Source of the DNA: SXVE01 sp036388895
GTDB lineage: Bacteria; Acidobacteriota; Blastocatellia; Pyrinomonadales; Pyrinomonadaceae
Direction: 5' to 3'
DNA length: 64,000 nt
Assembly (NCBI GenBank): GCA_036388895.1
Contig: DASVQY010000064.1
Coordinates: forward strand, 62,001 to 126,000
The notes below the pieces were generated by a model. The model was not told where the DNA came from and made no database searches. It worked only from the letters and a program-made list of their open reading frames with translations. Positions 25,236 through 32,846 of the stretch are shown here, piece after piece (positions within the stretch are counted from its first letter, which is position 1; each line of letters starts with the position of its first letter). The translations under genes were made by a program, and so were the position numbers.

Positions 25236-26201
25236 ATGTCGCAAAAAACTATAACTAAATTTTTGACTTTTGTCATATCTTTGTCGGTGCTTTCTTTGTT
25301 TTTCGCCGGTTGTTCTTCGGTCGCGTCGGTTGAAAAGAAAAATACGGCTGACGGAAAGGAAAAAATAAAATCCGATTACGCCGAACCGAAGGTGATCGGC
25401 AAATTGCAATCCGGCGAAATTACCGAAAGCAGCGGCATCGTCGCTTCGCGCTGCAACGAAAACGCATTTTGGACGCACAACGATTCGGGCAATCCGAATC
25501 ATATCTATGCTTTTAACGCGAAAGGCGAGCATCTCGGAACGTGGAGAGTCGCGGGCGCTAAAAACGAAGACTGGGAGGACATCGCGACGTTCAAAGATGC
25601 GAACGGCGAATGCTTTTTATATCTCGGCGACATCGGAAACAATGTTCGCGGACGCGGCGAATTCATTGTTTACCGCGTCAAAGAGCCGACTGTTGCCGGA
25701 ACAGATGCGTCATCGAACAAAAAAAATCCACGAACGACCGAAATCGCTGAAGCAATCAAAATAAATTATCCTGATTTTCGACACGACGCCGAAACTTTGC
25801 TCGTTCATCCGCAAACCGGAGATGTTTATATTTTAACTAAAAGAATCAGCGGAGCGGCGGGCGTTTACCGTTTGCCGTCAAGTTTTTCGACGGAAAAAAC
25901 AAACACGCTCGAGATGATCGGCGATTTTACCGTTCCGGCGGTGCCGAACGGATTTTTGACCGGCGGCGATATTTCGCCCGACGGCAAACGTGTCGTTATC
26001 TGCGATTATTTCAACGCTTACGAAATCGCGCTGCCTGAAAACGCTAAAAAATTCGATGAAATTTGGCGAAGCAAACCGGTCGTTATCCCGCTCGGAGAAC
26101 GTCAGCAAGGCGAAGCGGTTTGTTACGGCGCCGACGGAAATTCGATTTACGCCACAAGCGAAACGAAAAATTCGCCGCTTATCGAAGTGAAAAGAAAATA
26201 A
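25236..26201 (+). CDS. Lipoprotein, beta-propeller-like, unknown function
   Basis: A 321-residue lipoprotein from ATG 25236. The lipobox LFFAGC ends the signal peptide near residue 26, whereas the in-frame extension up to 25113 would bury it. The mature part has strand-rich repeats with SSGIVASRC, FWTHNDSGN, EDWEDIATF, YLGDIGNN and a C-terminal GGDISPDGKRVVICDY, reminiscent of six- or seven-bladed propellers or esterase-like periplasmic proteins. The DISPDG turn is typical of propeller blades. Anchored in the outer or inner membrane. Divergent from the decarboxylase-like gene with a short shared promoter region. Confidence 0.72.
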   Translation: MSQKTITKFLTFVISLSVLSLFFAGCSSVASVEKKNTADGKEKIKSDYAEPKVIGKLQSGEITESSGIVASRCNENAFWTHNDSGNPNHIYAFNAKGEHLGTWRVAGAKNEDWEDIATFKDANGECFLYLGDIGNNVRGRGEFIVYRVKEPTVAGTDASSNKKNPRTTEIAEAIKINYPDFRHDAETLLVHPQTGDVYILTKRISGAAGVYRLPSSFSTEKTNTLEMIGDFTVPAVPNGFLTGGDISPDGKRVVICDYFNAYEIALPENAKKFDEIWRSKPVVIPLGERQQGEAVCYGADGNSIYATSETKNSPLIEVKRK

Positions 26202-26279
26202 AATCGAGGTTTTACCCGGCAAGCTGAAATTTGTTTATAATCAGTAAAAACAAATTTCCCGGAGGATTATACCGAATTT

Positions 26280-26999
26280 ATGAAAACAGAAACGCTTAAT
26301 TTTGATACGGCGGGCGGCGCGACCACAGCTTACGTCGCAATGCCCGACGATGTGAACGATCAAACCAAAGCCGTCATCGTCATACAGGAATGGTGGGGAT
26401 TGAACGATCATATCAAGGATATTACGAACCGTTACGTCGAAGAAGGCTTTATCGCCGTCGCGCCCGATTTATATCGAGGAAAACTGGCGACAAACCCGGA
26501 AGAAGCCGGAAAAATGATGGGCGAACTCCGGCTCGAAGACGGATTGGAAATGATTGATAAAGCGATCAAAGCCGCGCAGGAAAAATACGGAATCGAAAGA
26601 TTCGGCATTACAGGTTTTTGTATGGGCGGAACCTACGCTTTGCAGGCGATTTGTCATCTCGAAAACTTGAGCGCGGCAGCGCCGTTTTACGGCGATATTC
26701 CCGACGAAGCGACGCTGAAAAATTTAAAAGGTCCGGTTCTGTTTATTTCGGGAACGAAGGATAAATGGATTAACCCCGAGAAAGTCGGCGAGCTTGAAAA
26801 AATCGCCAAAGAAAATGTTTTGCCGGTTCAGTCGGTCAAATACGAAGCCGATCACGCGTTTTTCAATAATACGCGCCCGGAAGTTTATGACGCATCGGCG
26901 GCAAAAGACGCCTGGTCTAAAGTCCTCGCTTTTTTCAACGAACATCTTGCTCCCGTTTCGCCGAAATTAAATGAAATAAACACCGACGACATTTTTTAG
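26280..26999 (+). CDS. Dienelactone hydrolase family protein
   Basis: A 239-residue alpha/beta hydrolase. It shows the cysteine nucleophile elbow GFCMGG near residues 119-124, an early VIQEWWGLNDHIKD stretch (Glu of the DLH triad region), the Asp-bearing ISGTKDKWINPE and the catalytic His in YEADHAFFN. In pathways for chloroaromatics this family opens dienelactone, but most genomic copies have unknown ester or lactone substrates. GGAGG lies about 13 nt before the ATG. It stands 78 bp after the lipoprotein gene on the same strand. Confidence 0.88.
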   Translation: MKTETLNFDTAGGATTAYVAMPDDVNDQTKAVIVIQEWWGLNDHIKDITNRYVEEGFIAVAPDLYRGKLATNPEEAGKMMGELRLEDGLEMIDKAIKAAQEKYGIERFGITGFCMGGTYALQAICHLENLSAAAPFYGDIPDEATLKNLKGPVLFISGTKDKWINPEKVGELEKIAKENVLPVQSVKYEADHAFFNNTRPEVYDASAAKDAWSKVLAFFNEHLAPVSPKLNEINTDDIF

Positions 27000-27062
27000 A
27001 ATAAAAAAGCGAAATAGCCGCAAAAGGCACAAAAGGCTCAAAAAAAGTAGAAAAATAGAGTA

Positions 27063-27172
27063 AGAAACAGAAAACAGATTGACACGGAAAAGCGCGGATT
27101 TGCACGGATTTACTTTAAAGAAATATCTTTGCAAATCGGTTTTGTATCCGCGCTAATCTGTTTTCTATTTCT
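27063..27172. repeat. CAGATT/CGCGGAT inverted repeat
   Basis: Arm 1 AGAAACAGAAAACAGATT (27063-27080), a 10-nt bulge, AGCGCGGAT (27091-27099). Arm 2 (27146-27172) is their joined complement with one mismatch. Wording recalls the CAGATTGMCGCAG element at 13.0 kb. Confidence 0.7.
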
Positions 27173-27179
27173 TATTTTG

Positions 27180-27195
27180 GGCGCATTTTTGCGCC
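27180..27195 (+). terminator. Short terminator GGCGCA-TTTT-TGCGCC
   Basis: 6-bp perfect stem followed by TTTTA, in the convergent gap after the dienelactone hydrolase gene. Confidence 0.5.
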
Positions 27196-27206
27196 TTTTA
27201 TGAGTA

Positions 27207-28142
27207 TTAATTTTGCATTAATTCTCTTATCTCATTTTCGTCCGGCAGTGCAGTTCGAGCGCCGACGGCGCGGCATTTAAGCGCGGCGACGGCGTTTGCC
27301 ATCGCCGCCGCAGCTTCGACCGACTCGCCTTTTAATAATCCGTACAGAAAACCGACGCGAAAAGCGTCGCCGGCGCCGGTCGTATCTTTGCAACCGCCGG
27401 GAACACCGAATCCTTCGGTTTCGATAAACTGATTTTCGCACAAAACGAGCGAGCCTTTTTCGCCCAGAGTCATCCCTGCAATCGGACAGCCGAACCGCGA
27501 TTTTATCTCGTGCAAAGCGGTTTTTCGGTCGCTGATTCCGGTTAGTTTTTCGGGAAATTCGGCGGATGAAATGAAAATATCAACGAGCGGCAGCATTTTC
27601 GTCAGTCCTTCAAAAATATTGTCAACATCGAGCGAAACAATCGCGCCGCTTTCTCTCGCTTCTTTAGCCATTCGCGCGCAGGCGGCGGCGTCGTGCGGCG
27701 TCGCGTGAAAGATTTTCGTTCGCCGCGCCATTTCAACCGGCGCTTCTTCGGGCGCGTACGATAATTTTTCGTCGCGTTTCCAGATGACGGTTCGCTCGCC
27801 GGTTCGCCGGTCAATAATGATAAACGCGATTTGCGTCTGCGCTTTTTCGATGCGCTCTGCGTACTCAACATTGACGTTTTCGGCGATTAATGTCCGCAAT
27901 CCGAATTCGCCCGCTGCGTCAGCGCCGAAACGTCCGACGTAAGCGGTTTTCATACCTAAACGGCGCAAACCGACCATCGTCGAGGCGATTTCACCGCCAG
28001 CAAGCTGCACGTAATTGTCGAGCTCGATTTTTGAATTGTAAGCCGGATACTCGGGAACCTGAATCAAATAATCAACGGCATTCGTGCCGAAACCTACCGC
28101 GTCGTAATCTTTGTTATCAATTAATTTAAAGGGAAATTGCAT
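27207..28142 (-). CDS. PfkB-family carbohydrate kinase
   Basis: A sugar or nucleoside kinase of about 311 residues. The N-terminal pattern GFGTNAVDYLIQVPEYP and the glycine pair QLAGGEIASTMVGLRRLG (PfkB signature 1 region) are present. The C-terminal signature reads DTTGAGDAFRVGFLYGLL with the catalytic Asp in GAGDAF. Substrate cannot be fixed; adenosine, ribose or fructose kinases share this layout. ATG at 28142 is preferred to an in-frame TTG at 28157, as the latter has no ribosome-binding site. Convergent with the hydrolase gene. Confidence 0.88.
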   Translation of the reverse strand: MQFPFKLIDNKDYDAVGFGTNAVDYLIQVPEYPAYNSKIELDNYVQLAGGEIASTMVGLRRLGMKTAYVGRFGADAAGEFGLRTLIAENVNVEYAERIEKAQTQIAFIIIDRRTGERTVIWKRDEKLSYAPEEAPVEMARRTKIFHATPHDAAACARMAKEARESGAIVSLDVDNIFEGLTKMLPLVDIFISSAEFPEKLTGISDRKTALHEIKSRFGCPIAGMTLGEKGSLVLCENQFIETEGFGVPGGCKDTTGAGDAFRVGFLYGLLKGESVEAAAAMANAVAALKCRAVGARTALPDENEIRELMQN

Positions 28143-28312
28143 TTTGAAAATTGCCAATTGAAAATTTTATCAATAAACTTTTAAGAAAAAGCGGGATGAT
28201 AAATCCTGCTGAAATTTCTTTATAAAGCTGAATTGACAGCATACATATTTTTCGCTTTTGTTTTAAGCGAAATGCCATAAATTTTATAAATTATACGGAG
28301 AAGATAGAAAAA

Positions 28313-28504
28313 ATGCCGACAACAGTTTGCCCGGAATGCAGTGAAGACGTTTATGTAGATGCCGAATCCGAACAAGGAGATATCGTAACCTGCGAGGAAT
28401 GCGGCTCGGATTTGGAAGTCGTCGGACTCGACCCGCTCGAAGTTGACCTTTACGAGGAAAACGACGATTTCGACGACAGTCTGGATGACGACGACGAATA
28501 TTAA
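28313..28504 (+). CDS. LysW-like zinc-ribbon protein with acidic tail
   Basis: A 63-residue protein with CPEC (6-9) and CEEC (near 28-31) knuckles, followed by GSDLEVVGLDPLEVDL. This matches the amino-group carrier protein LysW/ArgW almost residue for residue in the core. LysW carries alpha-aminoadipate or glutamate on the gamma-carboxyl of its C-terminal Glu (EDWGE). Here that tail is replaced by an Asp/Glu-rich stretch ending DDDDEY. No lysX/argX, lysZ or related gene is near. It may be a carrier with a different modification or just a zinc-ribbon adaptor. RBS CGGAGAAG present. Confidence 0.75.
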   Translation: MPTTVCPECSEDVYVDAESEQGDIVTCEECGSDLEVVGLDPLEVDLYEENDDFDDSLDDDDEY

Positions 28505-28536
28505 AAACTTGAATCCGAAATAAAAAGTGGGAAGTG

Positions 28537-28598
28537 AAAAGTGAAAAATAATTAAGTTAAATTTTGTCGCTGCTGATTATTTCTCATTTTTCACTTTT
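28537..28598. repeat. AAAAGTGAAAAAT inverted repeat
   Basis: Perfect 13-bp arms AAAAGTGAAAAAT (28537-28549) and ATTTTTCACTTTT (28586-28598), with extra AGTGGGAAGTG units before arm 1. It fills the convergent gap and may act as a terminator. Confidence 0.65.
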
Positions 28599-29564
28599 TT
28601 ATTTTTTTATTTTGTAGCCCGAGCGGTTTTGTTTGATCGTGTAATCGCCGGAAGCTTCGATTTTGACCTGGTGAAATTTTCCGTCGCGCTGGTTTTGCTC
28701 GCTCGGGTAAAAAGCCAGAACATAAGAAGCCGTTATTTCTTCGGCTAAAGCCTTGAACAGCGGTTCGTAATTATTGCGGGTGGCATAAAAATTTTTGCCG
28801 CCCGTTTTTTCCGTCAAGCCACTGGCTTCGAGTGGAGTCATCAAAGGTTTTTTGTTGCCTTGCAACCGGGAAAACGATGGCAAAATCACCGAATAAACGC
28901 TCGTTTCCGCATTGTTCGCGCGCTCGATGACGGTTTTCGGCGAAACGACATCACCGACCGGAAAACCGTCGGTGATTAAAACGATGGCTCGCTTAGGCAG
29001 TTGATTTTTCACGCTTGTCGGAGATTTTTTCTGCAGAAGCCTGATCGCGTCGTCAACCGCGTCATAAGCGTGCGTCGAAAGTCCTTGCTGATCCTTCATC
29101 AGTTTGCTGAAAGTTTTTTCGAGCTTGTCCGGGCGATTTGTAAAGGACTGCAAAATCTTGACATCCATTCCGAAGGTCATTATCGCGAAATACGATTGGT
29201 AATCGGCTAAATTCTGCACGAAAGTTCGCAGTGCCGCGCGCAGTCTTTCGAGTTCTTCAGCCGTCATGCTTCCCGAAACGTCGAGCGCGAAAACAATGGA
29301 AAGCGGGCGCGTATCGTTTTGCTTTTTTATCGGTTCAAAAAAATCAATTTTTCGTTCTTCTCCGTCTTCAAAAACGCGAAAATCCTCCGCTTTCAGCCCG
29401 CGCACCGGTCTGCCGTCTTTGTCGGTAACGGTTACCTCGAACGCCGCGAGCTCGGTGTCAACGCGAATTACATCGTCGGAATTTTGAGCGAAAACCGGCG
29501 ACGTAAGACACAATGCGATAAATGTCGAAAGCATCGCAAAACAGAGCGAAAAAAGAATTTTCAT
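28599..29564 (-). CDS. Secreted VWFA-domain protein (acidobacterial type)
   Basis: A 321-residue exported protein: signal peptide about 1-26 (ending VFAQ), a short N-terminal beta region (AAFEVTVTDKDGRPVRGL), then a von Willebrand factor A domain from about 85. The MIDAS motif is intact as FALDVSGSM (DxSxS) with a later ITDGFP. The layout matches the VWFA-related family that is expanded in Acidobacteria. Such proteins probably bind partners through the metal site; no function is established. Convergent with the LysW-like gene. Confidence 0.85.
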   Translation of the reverse strand: MKILFSLCFAMLSTFIALCLTSPVFAQNSDDVIRVDTELAAFEVTVTDKDGRPVRGLKAEDFRVFEDGEERKIDFFEPIKKQNDTRPLSIVFALDVSGSMTAEELERLRAALRTFVQNLADYQSYFAIMTFGMDVKILQSFTNRPDKLEKTFSKLMKDQQGLSTHAYDAVDDAIRLLQKKSPTSVKNQLPKRAIVLITDGFPVGDVVSPKTVIERANNAETSVYSVILPSFSRLQGNKKPLMTPLEASGLTEKTGGKNFYATRNNYEPLFKALAEEITASYVLAFYPSEQNQRDGKFHQVKIEASGDYTIKQNRSGYKIKK

Positions 29565-30173
29565 AACAGCGCAAATTTAATAAATCGGATGGCGAAAAGA
29601 CATACGATAAATACGAGAAAATTATAAGAAAAAACGAAAATAAAAGACACTTTTTCGGCAAGGCTTTCAAGTAAAAATCGAAATTAATCAATTTTTATTT
29701 CAAACTGTGTTTGAAAAATATGTTGATATTTACCGGCAAAGTGTTTTAGAGTTAATAATCAGGATTTGTTTCGTGCGAAATTCAAATTCTTCCGCAGCAG
29801 CCTTTTTTACAAATCTTAACTTTCAACGTAAAACTTGCTTTTTGTTTGAAACCCGCAATACGCTTTTTTGTTGCCTTAAAAATGTCCTAGTTCATTTTGA
29901 CCTGCATTATGTCATTTTGATTCGTCATTTTGAACGAAATTCATTTCAAAAAATTCAGTGTTTCGCTTATTGACTGTAAAAACACACACTTGGTACAAAA
30001 AATTTCTGGCACGTAGTTTGTTTTATTTTTTATCGCCGTCGTCCCGAAGGCGCCGGTAAAACGAAAAAGGCGAAATCAATTAACGAAAATCTTGCCATTT
30101 TATCAATTTTCGATATAAACATAAGCGAATCCGAAGATTATTTACCTGAAATTCAATTTTCTTGAAGACCGAG
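29565..30173. other. AT-rich intergenic region, 609 bp
   Basis: Between the divergent VWA and c-di-GMP genes. It holds three TCATTTTGA copies (29892-29900, 29912-29920, 29925-29933) and a near-consensus sigma-54 promoter at 30007. A frame at 29707-29973 has no protein-like composition. No RNA family recognised. Confidence 0.45.
30007..30021 (+). promoter_or_regulatory. Sigma-54-like promoter of the c-di-GMP enzyme gene
   Basis: CTGGCACG (TGGCACG at 30007-30013), four nt, TTGT (30018-30021). -24 is exact; the -12 GC is GT. Spacing is correct. It is about 153 nt before the ATG at 30174. Confidence 0.6.
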
Positions 30174-32777
30174 ATGAAAAAGCACAGTCTTTCCGAATAC
30201 AACGGACAAATGAAAATTTTATGGTGCGCGATGCTCTGCGCCAGCGTTTTCGCGCTTGTATACGCCGTTTTCGGAGCGTTTTCATATTCTGTTTCTCAAT
30301 TGGTCGTACTCGGCTTTTCGCTTTTTATATCTGTTTTATTGAGTCGCCAAACAATCAATATTCCGGGCACGCAGGCGCGAATTTCATTCAATCAGTTAAT
30401 CGTTTTCTGGGGAATTATCTGGCTCGGTATCCCTGGCGGAGTCTTGATTTCGTTTTGCGCGGCACTGGCAAAAATAAATAAGAAAGAGAAAAATCTTGAG
30501 CCGAAAATTTTTCAGCTATTTTCAAACGTTTCGGCGACATTAGCCGCAGCGATTGTCTTTTACCTGTTTTTAGAAAATACAATTGGATTTACGGGAGCAT
30601 TTGTCGGAGCGAATCCGGTCGGAGCCGTTCAATTCATCATTGCCGTTTGTTTGATGGCAATGACGCATTTCGTTATAAATTCCCTGTTTATGTCGGCTCA
30701 CCTTAGTTTTCAGAAAAATTATTCTATTTCTGAGATTTTAAGGAGAATTGCCGGTTGGAATGTTGCGGAACACTTTGCGCTGACGGTTGCCGCCGTTTTG
30801 CTGCACTGCGTTTTCGCCTATTTCGGCATCGCCTTCGGACTGGTTCTTATGCCGGTCGGGGCTGCGGGATATTTGGCTTACTGTTTTCATAATCGTATTC
30901 TGGAGCAGAAAACAAAAGAAATTACTGATGCCAGCCGCATTCATCTGGCGACGGTCGAAGCTCTCGCGACGGCAATAGACGCTCGAGATCAGGTCGGCAT
31001 CGGGCACGTCCGACGGGCGCAAATTTATGCAATCGGAATCGGGAAAACCTTGGGTCTTTCGGAAGAAGAGATAGACGCGCTGCGTACGGGCGCTTTGCTG
31101 CACGACATCGGCAAACTCGCCGTTCCCGACCATATTTTGAATAAACCCGGACGATTGACTCCGGCGGAAATGGAGAAAACAAAGGTTCACGCGCCAATCG
31201 GTGCGGCGATTCTTGAAAAAGTCGGTTTTACCTGTCCGGTCGTTCCGACCGTTAAATATCATCATGAAATGTGGGACGGAACCGGTTACCCGGAAGGTTT
31301 ACAGGGAAATGAAATTCCTTTGACCGCGCGAATTTTAGCGGTTGCCGACGCTTACGACACTCTGCGCGGCGCGCGTCCATATCGCGGAGCGCTCGCCCGC
31401 GACGAATCAAGACGAATATTGCTGAGCGGCGCGGGCAAACAGTTCGACCCGCAAATCGTCGATATTTTTCTCAGAAATTTGCGCCGGTTTGAAGCCGAAG
31501 TCGAAGAACAGGGCTTTTCTTACACTTGTGAAAGAGAAGAAAAACCGGAAAACCAGTTTGTTTCCGACATACGCGGCGAGCACAGTTACGTCGAGCAAAT
31601 CAAACGCGCAAATCGCGAAGTGTTTACGCTTTATGAACTGGCGAGAGAGTTTAGTTCGTCTTTGAATCTGCAGGAAACGCTCGTTCTTTTCACCGAAAAG
31701 ATCTGCGATTTCGTTCCTTTTGATACCTGTGCGATTTATCTTCTCGATGAAACCGGAGAATCAGCCAAAGTCGCTTACACCGAGGGCAAAAATCACCAGG
31801 AGTTAAAGAACAAACGCATAAAAGTCGGTGAAGGCGCGACCGGTTATGTTTTGGAAAAAAGGCAATCTGTGCAGAACATCAACCCGAAACTCGACTTTCC
31901 GGCTTCGCAATACGATTTTGTGCACGAATACACGGCGATGGCTTCGCTGCCGCTGATTTCCGAAGAAAAATTAATCGGCGCGATCTCGCTTTATTCGTGC
32001 GAGCTGCTCGGTTATCAAGAAGAGCATCTGCGTTTGCTGGAAACCGTAACGCGCATTGCGGCTGACGCTATCACGAAATCAATTCAGCTTACCGAAACGG
32101 AAACGCGCGCTTTGACCGACCCGATGACCGGACTGCCGAACGCGCGAAGCCTGCAGATGCATTTTGAAAAAGAAGCGGCGCGAACGAGCCGTTCGGGAAA
32201 CAGTTTTCAAGTTTTAATGCTCGATCTTGACGGCTTCAAGGCGGTAAACGACACATACGGGCACAAAGTCGGCGATTTGCTTCTCAAGGGAGTCGCCGAA
32301 GCGATGAGCGCGCAGCTCCGCGAATACGACTTTTTAGCGCGATACGCCGGTGATGAATTCGTTGCAATCATTTCCGAAGCCGACAAAAAAGCCGTAAACG
32401 AGTTATGCGAAAGAATCGAGAAAGCCGTTACCGGATTCAAATTACCGGTCGGTGAAAATGAATTCGCGTGCGTCGGCGTAAGCCTCGGAGCGGCGAGTTA
32501 CCCGCAAAACGGCGATAATTTCGATCAAGTAGTAATCGCCGCCGACAAAGCCATGTATGCGGTAAAAGCCGCCCGAAAGCGAAATCGGCAGAAGGATTTG
32601 AAAAGGAACAGCATTGTCGTTCAAGCCATTATCGAAACGCCCGCCAATCAACAAAAAGCCGGTCAGCAGCAAACCGCTTCATATCAAACGTCGGGCAGCC
32701 TCGTACCGGAAATTTACGAAGAGGGGTTTGTCGTCGAACTCGACGAAAGTCACATTGTTTCATCAGCGATAAACTAA
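30174..32777 (+). CDS. Membrane HD-GYP / GAF / GGDEF cyclic-di-GMP enzyme
   Basis: About 867 residues from ATG 30174 (an upstream TTG at 30162 is less likely). Order: seven or eight membrane helices (about 12-240); HD-GYP phosphodiesterase (about 250-425) with LLHDIGKLAVPDHI, HHEMWDGTGYPEGL and a VADAYD stretch; GAF domain (about 490-645); GGDEF domain (about 655-820) with RYAGDEFVAI and an RxxD inhibitory site (REYD) five residues before it; then a Gln-rich tail. AGDEF is a functional variant in many cyclases. The protein may therefore both break down and make c-di-GMP, with GAF sensing. A sigma-54-like promoter lies upstream, and a repeat hairpin follows. Confidence 0.9.
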   Translation: MKKHSLSEYNGQMKILWCAMLCASVFALVYAVFGAFSYSVSQLVVLGFSLFISVLLSRQTINIPGTQARISFNQLIVFWGIIWLGIPGGVLISFCAALAKINKKEKNLEPKIFQLFSNVSATLAAAIVFYLFLENTIGFTGAFVGANPVGAVQFIIAVCLMAMTHFVINSLFMSAHLSFQKNYSISEILRRIAGWNVAEHFALTVAAVLLHCVFAYFGIAFGLVLMPVGAAGYLAYCFHNRILEQKTKEITDASRIHLATVEALATAIDARDQVGIGHVRRAQIYAIGIGKTLGLSEEEIDALRTGALLHDIGKLAVPDHILNKPGRLTPAEMEKTKVHAPIGAAILEKVGFTCPVVPTVKYHHEMWDGTGYPEGLQGNEIPLTARILAVADAYDTLRGARPYRGALARDESRRILLSGAGKQFDPQIVDIFLRNLRRFEAEVEEQGFSYTCEREEKPENQFVSDIRGEHSYVEQIKRANREVFTLYELAREFSSSLNLQETLVLFTEKICDFVPFDTCAIYLLDETGESAKVAYTEGKNHQELKNKRIKVGEGATGYVLEKRQSVQNINPKLDFPASQYDFVHEYTAMASLPLISEEKLIGAISLYSCELLGYQEEHLRLLETVTRIAADAITKSIQLTETETRALTDPMTGLPNARSLQMHFEKEAARTSRSGNSFQVLMLDLDGFKAVNDTYGHKVGDLLLKGVAEAMSAQLREYDFLARYAGDEFVAIISEADKKAVNELCERIEKAVTGFKLPVGENEFACVGVSLGAASYPQNGDNFDQVVIAADKAMYAVKAARKRNRQKDLKRNSIVVQAIIETPANQQKAGQQQTASYQTSGSLVPEIYEEGFVVELDESHIVSSAIN

Positions 32778-32787
32778 ACAGAAGAAA

Positions 32788-32843
32788 AAGGATAAGGGAT
32801 AAAGGATAAAAATGGTTTTGTTTATCCTTTATCCCTTATCCTT
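32788..32843. repeat. AAGGATAAGGGAT inverted tandem-repeat element, copy 2
   Basis: Perfect 23-bp arms (32788-32810 and 32821-32843) of AAGGATAAGGGATAAAGGAT type around a 10-nt loop. It lies in the 69-bp convergent gap before the Omp85 gene end, so it can act as a terminator. Same family as 22.2 kb. Confidence 0.85.
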
Positions 32844-32846
32844 ACT

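Noticed and set aside
29707..29973. 88-codon frame between the VWA and c-di-GMP genes
   Set aside because: Phe/Cys/Asn-rich, no ribosome-binding site, and it covers the TCATTTTGA repeats; not protein-like.
30007..30173. c-di-GMP (GEMM) riboswitch in the leader of the HD-GYP/GGDEF gene
   Set aside because: The conserved GEMM core and tetraloop-receptor words are absent.
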